Source: Megalopta genalis (Eukaryota > Arthropoda > Insecta > Hymenoptera > Halictidae). Taken from it: DNA of 64,000 nucleotides. The DNA is taken from assembly GCF_051020955.1 (NCBI RefSeq), contig NW_027477007.1:1-64000 (forward strand), given 5' to 3'. Below the pieces are notes generated by a model. It saw only the letters and a program-made list of their open reading frames with translations, made no database searches and was not told where the DNA came from. A program made the position numbers and the translations under genes. The number at the start of each line of letters is the position of its first letter. Position 1 is the stretch's first letter. Below, piece by piece: positions 29,600 to 36,835 of this stretch.

Positions 29600-31558
29600 T
29601 CAAATTCATGCGAAATGAACAATTAGCTTCAGATTAGTACGAAATACACGAATTATCTTTGAATTCACGCGAAAAAAGCGATTTAACTTTCAATATCATG
29701 CGATATACACGATTTGGCTTCAAATTCGTGCGAAATAGCGATTTTAAAGAAACGAATTTGCTTCAAATTCATGCGAAATGAACAATTTAGCTTCAGATTC
29801 GTACGAAATACACGAATTAGCTTTAAATTCACGCGAAGAAAGCGATTTAACTTCAATATCATGCGATAGACACGATTTGGCTTCAAATTTGTGCGAAATA
29901 GCGATTTTAAAGAAACTAATTTGCTTCAAATTCATGCGAAATGCACAATTAGCTTCAGATTCGTACGAAATACACGAATTAGCTTTGAATTTACGCGAAA
30001 AAAGCGATTTAATTTTCAATATCATGCGATATACACGATTTGGCTTTAAATTCGTGCGAAATAGAGATTTTAAACAAACGATTTAGCTTTAAATTCTTGC
30101 GAAATGAACAATTTAGCTTCAGATTCATGCCTAATACTCGAATTAGCTTTAAATTCACGCGAAACAAACGATTTAACTTCAATATCTTGCGATATACACG
30201 ATTTGACTTCAAATTTGTGCGAAATAGCGATTTTAAAGAAACGAATTTGCTTCAAATTCATGCGAAATGAACAATTAGCTTCAGATTAGTACGAAAAACA
30301 CGAATTAGCTTTGAATTCACGCGAAAAAAGCGATTTAACTTTCAATATCATGCGATATACACGATTTGGCTTCAAATTTGTGCGAAATAGCGATTTTAAA
30401 GAAACGAATTTGCTTCAAATTCATGCGAAATGAACAATTTAACTTCAGATTCGTACGAAATACACGAATTAGCTTTGAATTCACGCGAAAAAAGCGATTT
30501 AACTTTCAATATCATGCGATATACACGATTTGGCTTCGAATTCGTGCGAAATAGCGATTTTACACAAACGTATTTGCTTCAAATTCATGCGAAATGAACA
30601 ATTTAGATTCAGATTCGTACGAAATACACGAATTAGCTTTAAATTCACGCGAAGAAAGCGATTTAACTTCAATATCATGCGATATACACGATTTGGCTTC
30701 AAATTCGTGCGAAATAGAGATTTTAAACAAACGATTTAGCTTTAAATTCTTGCGAAATGAACAATTTAGCTTCAGATTCATGCGAAATACTCGAATTAGC
30801 TTTAAATTCACGCGAAACAAACGATTTAACTTCAATATCTTGCGATATTTACGATTTGACTTCAAATTTGTGCGAAATAGCGATTTTAAAGAAACGAATT
30901 TGCTTCAAATTCATGCGAAATGAAAAATTTAGCTTCAGATTCGTACGAAATACACGCATTAGCTTTGAATTCACGCGAAAAAAGCGATTTAACTTCAATA
31001 TCATGCGATATACACGATTTGGCTTCAAATTCGTGCGAAATAGCGATTTTAAACAAACGAATTTGCTTCAAATTCATGCGAAATGAACAATTTAGCTTCA
31101 GATTCGTACGAAATACACGAATTAGCTTTAAATTCACGCGAAGAAAGCGATTTAACTTCAATATCATGCGATATACACGATTTGGCTTCAAATTCGTGCG
31201 AAATAGAGATTTTAAACAAACGATTTAGCTTTAAATTCTTGCGAAATGAACAATTAGCTTCAGATTAGTACGAAAAACACGAATTAGCTTTGAATTCACG
31301 CGAAAAAAGCGATTTAACTTTCAATATCATGCGATATACACGATTTGACTTCAAATTTGTGCGAAATAGCGATTTTAAAGAAACGAATTTGCTTCAAATT
31401 CATGCGAAATGAACAATTAGCTTCAGATTAGTACGAAATACACGAATTAGCTTTGAATTCACGCGAAAAAAGCGATTTAACTTTCAATATCATGCGATAT
31501 ACACGATTTGTCTTCAAATTTGTGCGAAATAGCGATTTTAAAGAAACGAATTTGCTTC
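29600..31558 (+). repeat. Edge of array A with variant monomers
   Basis: Towards the LTR junction the monomers carry variants that are absent or rare inside the array. One is a 1-bp deletion giving GAACAATTAGC; it is often followed by GATTAGTACG and recurs near 29620, 29946, 30275, 31250 and 31410. Other changes are TTGACTTCAAATT and CTTGCGAAATG. The recurrence at multiples of about 163 bp shows the variants were themselves amplified. The array ends abruptly at 31558 inside a subunit (TTTGCTTC). Confidence 0.75.
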
Positions 31559-31654
31559 TGTTACGTCCCGCGGCGCGTTAGTACGAAAAAAATATAATTT
31601 CTCCGCGACCGCCGCGGATTCAAGACGCGTTGCAACTTCTCGTTCACTTCAGCG

Positions 31655-31750
31655 CGTAAGCGTCACTTGGACGCAGAGAGGTCGGAAAGTATAAGCGTCG
31701 TTTGGACGCAGAATAAGTGCCTCGCATAAGCGTCTGTTAGACGCTGAGTA
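31655..31750. repeat. Three short dyad repeats AAGCGTC..GACGC
   Basis: Three copies of an imperfect repeat (AAGCGTC, 4-6 nt, GACGC, then AGA/TGA) lie near 31658, 31693 and 31728. Each can form a 5-bp GCGTC/GACGC hairpin. The 35-bp spacing is regular. They lie near the 3' end of the divergent LTR in its own orientation. Function unknown. Confidence 0.6.
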
Positions 31751-32178
31751 AATGCCAGCCCAGAGAGGTAAATAATGATAAGAATCACGCTTGATTGATA
31801 TTTAGCAAAGTAGTAAAATTGAAAGTTCGAATACAGCTTTAACAAATTTTGACTAGTGAACTAATTTTAAAATTATTAATAATAATACAAACTCGTCGTT
31901 AGAACAATAAACCATGCACTGAGTTTTACAATATTTATATAAGTACCTTAGCGAAATATTTGAATTACGTTGTCGTAGTTAGTCGTATTACTATTCGAAT
32001 TATTACGTTTGATACTCTTCGGCAACTGTGTTTTGTAGACTGGCTTCTGTGGACCTCGCCTGTGTTTTTATAGGGCGCAGCCAGTGGTCGGACAGGTGGG
32101 GGTTCCCGTGTGAGTGTGTCTTCGCGGGCTGTCCCGCTGCATTCCATTCCCATCTGCATTTTGCAGGTGTGCCGACTG

Positions 32179-32726
32179 TTATCGCAGTCACGTACGCCTC
32201 GGCGAGACCGAGTCTACGTGCCTCTTCTCGCTGCCTGCATCCGCTGGCGCGCCGGTCCTTATCGCAGTCACGTACGCCTCGGCGAGACCGAGTCTACGTG
32301 CTTCTTCTTGCTGGCTGCATCCGCTGGCGAGCCGGTCCTTATCGCAGTCACGTACTCTGCATGGGACCGAGTCTTCGCGCCTGTCTCGCCGCATACCTTT
32401 CCTATCTGCATCCGCTGGCGCGCCGGCCGTTATCGCAGTCACGTACTTTGCATGGGACCGAGTCTTCGCGGCCTGTCTCGACGCATACCTTTCCTATCTG
32501 CATCCGCTGGCGCGCCGGCCGTTATCGCAGTCACGTACTTTGCATGGGACCGAGTCTTCGCGGCCTGTCTCGACGCATACCTTTCCTATCTGCATCCGCT
32601 GGCGCGCCGGCCCTTATCGCAGTCACGTACTTTGCATGGGACCGAGTCTTCGCGGCCTGTCTCGACGCATACCTTTCCTATCTGCATCCGCTGGCGCGCT
32701 GGTCCTTATCGCAGTCACGTACGGTC
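32179..32726. repeat. GC-rich minisatellite inside the divergent LTR, 80-92 bp unit
   Basis: The motif TTATCGCAGTCACGTAC recurs at about 32179, 32259, 32339, 32430, 32522, 32614 and 32706. Spacing is 80, 80, 91, 92, 92 and 92 bp. Each unit contains GGGACCGAGTC or GAGACCGAGTC and TGCATCCGCTGGCG. The later four copies are nearly identical. The three overlapping plus-strand open frames of about 245 codons here are frame-shifted readings of this repeat, not genes. Confidence 0.9.
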
Positions 32727-33140
32727 CGTGTGCCAACTTCTGCTTCGCGTTTCCCATCAGAGTATTGACATCGCCACAACGACTGAGTGGGGACACTCGC
32801 TGGCGGGGATGGCTACGTTCACTGGGCCATCGCGTCAGTTGAGTCTTAGGTTCTAGACAGTGTGGTACAATAGTATTGACTAAGACCAGTCGCGAGTGCA
32901 ATCACAGTTCGTTCATTACTTTTTTAGTATTAGTATTTGATTTTCCGTGTCTACGAGTGTTTTTTCAATTGAGCTTCTATTCGGCGAGCTGTGATTCTCG
33001 TTCGTGGTGAGTCTACAGTTCTATTTTTTAAAGTGATATGGTATATTCGGGAAATGTCACGTTTTTGACACTTTTAGTTTAAATTCTTTTAGTTTTAGTG
33101 TACATTTTCGGAATTTTAAATTGAAGGGCCGAGCGCTCAA

Positions 33141-33173
33141 ATGGTGTCAAATTGCGTTGTAATTTGACACCAT
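33141..33173. other. Inverted repeat in the divergent LTR (TGTCAAATT type)
   Basis: ATGGTGTCAAATT and AATTTGACACCAT form a perfect 13-bp stem around a 7-nt loop (GCGTTGT). The same element is found at the same distance from the LTR edge in the complete element (35508-35536), in its 3' LTR and in the solo LTR, with different extension and loop bases. Confidence 0.85.
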
Positions 33174-33187
33174 TTCTCAAAATTTTT

Positions 33188-33204
33188 CGAGCGCCCGGCG
33201 CTCG
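33188..33204. other. 17-bp GC palindrome in the divergent LTR
   Basis: CGAGCGCC-C-GGCGCTCG is a perfect 8-bp inverted repeat with one central base. It is the reverse complement of the sequence at 35475-35491 in the complete element's LTR. Confidence 0.85.
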
Positions 33205-33261
33205 ACCCGGCAAGGCGTGTGTCTACCGAATTCGGGTGTTTATTAGTCGCGGGACGTGACA

Positions 33262-35405
33262 ATATCACAAGTATTTGGAGCTAAACCATTTGTATCGCAT
33301 GGATTTGAAGCTCTGCCTTCTACTTCGCATTGATTTGACGCTAAGTATTGTGTTTCGAATGGATTTGAAGCTAACTCGTCTGTTTCGCATGCAGTTGAAA
33401 CTAAATCATGTATATCACAAGTATTTGCAGCTAAACAATTGATTCGCATGGATTTGAAGCTAAGCCTTCTACTTGGCATTGAATTGAAGCTAAATCGTGT
33501 GTTTTGCATGGATTTGAAGCTAAATCGTTTATTTCTCCTGTATTTGAAGCTGTATCATTTATATCGCAAGTATTTGAAGCTAAACCAGTTGTTTCGCATG
33601 GATTTGAAGCTAAGCCTTCTACTTGGCATTGAATTTAAGCTAAATCGTGTGTTTTGCATGGATTCGAAGCTAACTCGTTTGTTTCGCCTGTATTTGAAGC
33701 TGTATCATTTATATCGCAAGTATTTGAAGCTAAACCATTTGTTTCGCATGGATTTGAAGCTGAACCTTCTACATCGCATTGATTTGAGGCTAAATCTTGT
33801 GTATCGCATGGATTTGAAGCTAACTCGTTTTTTCCGCCTGCATTTGAAGCTATATCATGTATATCACAAGTATTTGAAGCTAACTCATTTGATTCGCATG
33901 GATTTGAAGCGAAACCTTCTAGATCGCATTGTTTTGAAGCTAAATCATGTGTTTCGCATGGATTTGAAGCTATCTAGTCTGTTTCGCATGCAGTTGTAGC
34001 TAAATAATGTATATCACACTTAATTGTAGCTAAACCACTTGTTTCGCATGGATTTGAAGCTAAACCTTCTACTTCGCATTGATTTGAAGCTAAATCATTC
34101 GTTTCGCATGGAATTGAAGCTACCTCGTTTGTTCCTCCTGCTTTTGAAGCTATACCACTTATATCGCATGGATTTGAAGCTGAACCTACTACATCGCATT
34201 GATTTGAAGCTAAATCATTTGTTTCGCATGGATTTGAAGCTAACTCGTTTGTTTCGCATGCAGTTGTAGGTAAATCATGTCTTTCACAAGTATTTCAATA
34301 TAAACCATTTGAATCGCATGGATTTGAAGCTGAACCTTCTACATCGCATTGATTTGAGGCTAAATCTTGTGATTCGCATGGATTTGAAGCAAAACCTTCT
34401 ACATCGCATTGATGTGCAGCTAAATCGTGCGATTCGCATGGATTTGAAGCTAACTCGTTTGATTAGTCTGCATTTGAAGCTATATTACTTATACCCCAAA
34501 TGTTTGAAGCTAAATCATTTGCTTAGCATGAATTTGAAGCTAAACCTTCTACTTCGCATTGATTTGAAGCTAAATCATTTGTTTCGCATGGAATTGAAGC
34601 TACCTCGTTTGTTCCTCCTGATTTTGAAGCTATATCACTTATATCGCATGGATTTCAAGCTGAACCTACTACATCGCATTGATTTGAGGCTAAATCTTGT
34701 GTATCGCATGGATTTGAAGCTAACTCGTTTTTTCCGCCTGCATTTGAAGCTATATCATGTATATCACAAGTATTTGAAGCTAACTCATTTGATTCGCATG
34801 GATTTGAAGCGAAACCTTCTACATCGCATTGTTTTGAAGCTAAATCATGTGTTTCGCATGGATTTGAAGCTATCTAGTCTGTTTCGCATGCAGTTGTAGC
34901 TAAATAATGTATATCACACTTAATTGTAGCTAAACCACTTGTTTCGCATGGATTTGAAGCTAAACCTTCTACTTCGCATTGATTTGAAGCTAAATCATTC
35001 GTTTCGCATGGAATTGAAGCTACCTCGTTTGTTCCTCCTGCTTTTGAAGCTATACCACTTATATCGCATGGATTTGAAGCTGAACCTACTACATCGCATT
35101 GATTTGAAGCTAAATCATTTGTTTCGCATGGATTTGAAGCTAACTCGTTTTTTCCGCCCTCATTTGAAGCTATATCATGTATATCACAAGTATTTGAAGC
35201 TAACTCATTTGATTCGCATGGATTTGAAGCGAAACCTTCTACATCGCATTGTTTTGAAGCTAAATCATGTGTTTCGCATGGATTTGAAGCTATCTAGTCT
35301 GTTTCGCATGCAGTTGTAGCTAAATAATGTATATCACACTTAATTGTAGCTAAACCACTTGTTTCGCATGGATTTGAAGCTAAACCTTCTACTTCGCATT
35401 GATTT
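33262..35405 (-). repeat. Satellite array B, first segment, inverted relative to array A
   Basis: A strict 30-bp periodicity is visible: GGATTTGAAGCTAA-like cores alternate with TTTCGCATGG, TTCTACTTCGCATTG and TATATCGCAAGTA variants. The core is the reverse complement of array A's TTAGCTTCAAATTC, so this is the same superfamily on the other strand. It lacks the 13-bp insertion that makes array A's 163-bp unit. Inside it, 33761-34240 reappears at 34661-35140 (900-bp shift), and 34721-34985 reappears at 35141-35405 (420-bp shift). The segment ends at the ATTT duplicated by the element. Confidence 0.95.
35402..35405. other. Left target-site duplication ATTT of the complete element
   Basis: ATTT directly precedes the 5' LTR and is repeated directly after the 3' LTR. 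Joining the flanks restores an intact satellite monomer, CGCATTG-ATTT-GAAGC. Confidence 0.9.
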
Positions 35406-35474
35406 TGTTACGTCTCCCGACGTATTGATGTAACCATATAAATGCGGATTCGGCAAGCCAACGCCTTGCCGGGT

Positions 35475-35491
35475 CGAGCGCCGGGCGCTCG
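35475..35491. other. 17-bp GC palindrome in the 5' LTR
   Basis: CGAGCGCC-G-GGCGCTCG is a perfect dyad shared with the divergent LTR (33188-33204). It is also present at 44480-44496 and 47032-47048. A binding site for a dimeric protein or a hairpin are both possible. Confidence 0.8.
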
Positions 35492-35507
35492 AAAAATTTT
35501 GGAAATA

Positions 35508-35536
35508 GGTGTCAAATTACATCGTAATTTGACACC
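35508..35536. other. 13-bp-stem inverted repeat in the 5' LTR
   Basis: GGTGTCAAATTAC, loop ATC, GTAATTTGACACC: a perfect 13-bp stem. It is also present at 44513-44541 and 47065-47093. A variant with a compensating arm extension lies in the divergent LTR at 33141-33173. Confidence 0.85.
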
Positions 35537-35584
35537 CATTTCAGGCCCGGGCCTTCAAATCGACCTAGCCATAAGAACATAGAT

Positions 35585-35593
35585 TATATATAT
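35585..35593 (+). promoter_or_regulatory. TATA-like run, candidate LTR promoter element
   Basis: TATATATAT lies in an AT-rich patch about 180 bp into the LTR, downstream of the two inverted repeats and upstream of both LTR reading frames. The position would suit a U3 promoter. Nothing else supports it, and many insect gypsy-like LTRs use initiator promoters without TATA. Confidence 0.3.
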
Positions 35594-35764
35594 TAACCCG
35601 AACTAGTTATAGGAAGATATACTACATTCGAGCCCCTATCCTACGCTCTCCCGATACCCATCCTACCGTTCAACCCATTACCGACACCTCCACCAACGTT
35701 ACCATACGAGTAATACCATAAGAAGCGTTCAAGCGTTTACCGACTCTTCCACTGATGTTACCAT

Positions 35765-36073
35765 ATGCGTAATACCGTAAGACGTGTGCAAGCGTTAGCT
35801 ATAGAACACCAAAGACGCGCTCCACTAGCCGACTCACCAGCATTCCCCGGCATCCCCACTCCGGAGGATTCCCCACCACACGGTACGCCCCACTCGTACC
35901 TCCCCGGAGCAGCAGCGCCCCCACAACCGAAGGAGGTCAGAGCACCAGCGAAGATCGTCAGTTCTACTCCCAGCTCCACCGAGGAACGACTTCCTCTGGA
36001 GACCTCCCCGCACTTTACTATTTCAACTCTACTCCCAGTCGTAGTTAATATTAGGAGTCTAAGTGTATCTTAA
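35765..36073 (+). CDS. LTR open reading frame 1 (102 aa), proline-rich, unknown
   Basis: This 102-codon frame starts at ATG and lies wholly inside the 5' LTR. I recognise no family. The middle is rich in Pro, Ala and Ser (for example GIPTPEDSPPHGTP and PGAAAPPQPKE). The first 20 residues are basic. There is no signal peptide or clear membrane segment; a short hydrophobic STLLPVVVNI stretch lies near the end. The same frame is open in the 3' LTR (44770-45078) and in the solo LTR (47321-47629), which differ from it by nothing and by one residue (Ala to Pro) respectively. It may be a real small protein, a leader peptide upstream of the next frame, or chance openness in a GC-rich LTR. Confidence 0.35.
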   Translation: MRNTVRRVQALAIEHQRRAPLADSPAFPGIPTPEDSPPHGTPHSYLPGAAAPPQPKEVRAPAKIVSSTPSSTEERLPLETSPHFTISTLLPVVVNIRSLSVS

Positions 36074-36301
36074 TCTTGAATATATTCTTTAATACTTAGT
36101 TATTGTCGTACCATTCAATCTTCAATCCTAACTTCTTCCCGGCAAAGGAAACGAGTGTCGCCTATGGTCGAACGGTTGTCTAAACCCTTTCTGACTGCCG
36201 AGTTAATATACGCACGGAGCTCACCCTGAATGCTCGGTATAGAGACTTGAGGCTTTCGGTTGGAACCTGACAACAGTCCTTCTAAGCGACATAAGCTCCC
36301 T

Positions 36302-36625
36302 ATGCCAAAACGCGCCGGTCGTAAATATCAGCTCCGGAAGCTTTGCCGAAAAACCAGCGCGATCGCTGACGGCTCACGGAGATTCGACCGCCAACGAAAC
36401 TACGAGGCCCGTATCATCGCCCAGCTTCAGCGAGCCGTGAGGCATCCATACGTCGAGCTGGTCCAGTGGAGCAAGCCCCGTCCGATCGACATAGACGATT
36501 CCACGTCTTATCCTCCAGTCTACGCGAAGGGAGACCCACGTCAAAGGCGCTACACGACGTTCATCTTGAAGCGAGCCGCACTCCGAGCCCTCGAGGTCGC
36601 CCAGTCTATCGACCCGATGTACTAG
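36302..36625 (+). CDS. LTR open reading frame 2 (107 aa), basic, unknown
   Basis: The frame is open from a TTG at 36260. I choose the first in-frame ATG at 36302, giving 107 aa. The start is very basic (PKRAGRKYQLRKLCRK), resembling a nuclear-localisation or RNA-binding patch. It is followed by a mixed Arg/Gln-rich stretch and an acidic DIDD. I recognise no family. The copy in the 3' LTR (45307-45630) is identical by eye. The copy in the solo LTR (47858-48181) keeps the frame open with 9 base changes: 5 synonymous and 4 replacing (Lys-Glu, Ser-Thr, Gln-Arg twice). A GTGAGT donor-like site follows the stop by 8 nt. An accessory retroelement protein is possible, but so is chance. Confidence 0.4.
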   Translation: MPKRAGRKYQLRKLCRKTSAIADGSRRFDRQRNYEARIIAQLQRAVRHPYVELVQWSKPRPIDIDDSTSYPPVYAKGDPRQRRYTTFILKRAALRALEVAQSIDPMY

Positions 36626-36633
36626 ACCGTCCG

Positions 36634-36639
36634 GTGAGT
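36634..36639 (+). promoter_or_regulatory. Candidate splice donor GTGAGT in the 5' LTR
   Basis: CCG^GTGAGT matches the consensus 5' splice site well. It lies upstream of gag, where the donor for a spliced env message would be expected. The matching acceptor is not certain; a pyrimidine-rich tract ending in AG at 42298, upstream of the env ATG, is one candidate. Confidence 0.4.
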
Positions 36640-36804
36640 GCCTTTTGTAAACCGCCTATTCGCGAACGCATGAGATCCCGGTAATACACCGAACGTACGA
36701 GTCGCGTGTGTACCCAAAGGTTTGCAACGTACGTCTTGATCCGCGGTATTCGTGCGAATATATATATATATTTTCGGGAAACGACGCCGCGGGACGTAAC
36801 AATT

Positions 36805-36822
36805 TGGTGGCAGCGGTGGGAT
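36805..36822 (+). other. Primer-binding site, complementary to tRNA-Leu 3' end
   Basis: TGGTGGCAGCGGTGGGAT starts 3 nt after the LTR. Its complement ends in ..CCCACCGCTGCCACCA, which I recognise from memory as the acceptor/T-arm end of a common animal tRNA-Leu plus CCA. The 18-nt length and position are typical for minus-strand DNA priming. Confidence 0.75.
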
Positions 36823-36835
36823 CGCTAAACCTCTC

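Larger units (their letters stand above)
1..31558 (+). repeat. Satellite array A, 163-bp unit built of 30-bp subunits
   Basis: A head-to-tail tandem array of about 190 units fills this stretch and enters from outside the window. The unit is 163 bp: four 30-bp subunits, each ending in a TTCnnnCGAAAT-like motif and beginning with a TTAGCTTCAAATTC-like core, plus a 43-bp fifth subunit that carries about 13 extra bases (AGCGATTTTAAAGAA). Some units have one extra T (ACTTTCAATATC) and are 164 bp. Unit variants differ at diagnostic positions, such as GAAGAAAGCG against GAAACAAACG and ATACACG against ATACTCG. They are arranged in higher-order patterns. I see no unique sequence anywhere in the 31.5 kb. 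Short open frames on both strands follow from the 30-bp period and shift frame at each 163-bp unit, so I do not call genes. Confidence 0.97.
31559..33261 (-). mobile_element. Divergent solo LTR, related to the complete element, minus strand
   Basis: The segment is bounded by TGTTACGTCCCGCG and CGCGGGACGTGACA, imperfect inverted ends like those of the complete element's LTR. Read on the minus strand, its last 18 bases match the complete LTR's 3' end (CCGCGGGACGTAACA) almost exactly. Its first 200 bases share the block CGCCTTGCCGGGTCGAGCG, the 17-bp palindrome and the TGTCAAATT/AATTTGACA inverted repeat. The middle is unrelated and holds a GC-rich minisatellite. Satellite lies directly on both sides, so it is a solo LTR (1703 bp) of a sister family. 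The flanking four bases are CTTC on the left and ATAT on the right, so there is no target-site duplication. The satellite strand also differs on the two sides. I see no convincing gene in it. Confidence 0.85.
35406..36801 (+). repeat. 5' LTR of the complete element
   Basis: It begins TGTTACGTC and ends GACGTAACA, an inverted terminal repeat with the TG..CA ends expected of an LTR. At 1396 bp it is long for the group. In order it holds a 17-bp GC palindrome, a 13-bp-stem inverted repeat, an AT-rich TATA-like run, two open frames (about 102 and 107 codons), a GTGAGT donor-like site and a TA microsatellite near the end. No AATAAA was noticed. The U3/R/U5 borders cannot be placed from sequence alone. 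Confidence 0.95.

Noticed and set aside
1..31558. Overlapping open frames of 60-156 codons on both strands of array A
   Set aside because: They repeat every 163 bp, change frame at each unit and translate only the satellite. The 30-bp period without stops explains them.
1..31558. CRISPR-like regular repeats
   Set aside because: There are no unique spacers between the repeats; the whole unit is repeated and the context is eukaryotic.
32028..32856. Three overlapping plus-strand frames of 242-248 codons and minus-strand frames in the divergent LTR
   Set aside because: They are three frames of the same GC-rich 80-92 bp minisatellite.
36260..36301. TTG start for LTR frame 2
   Set aside because: A non-ATG start is not needed; an in-frame ATG at 36302 keeps the basic domain.
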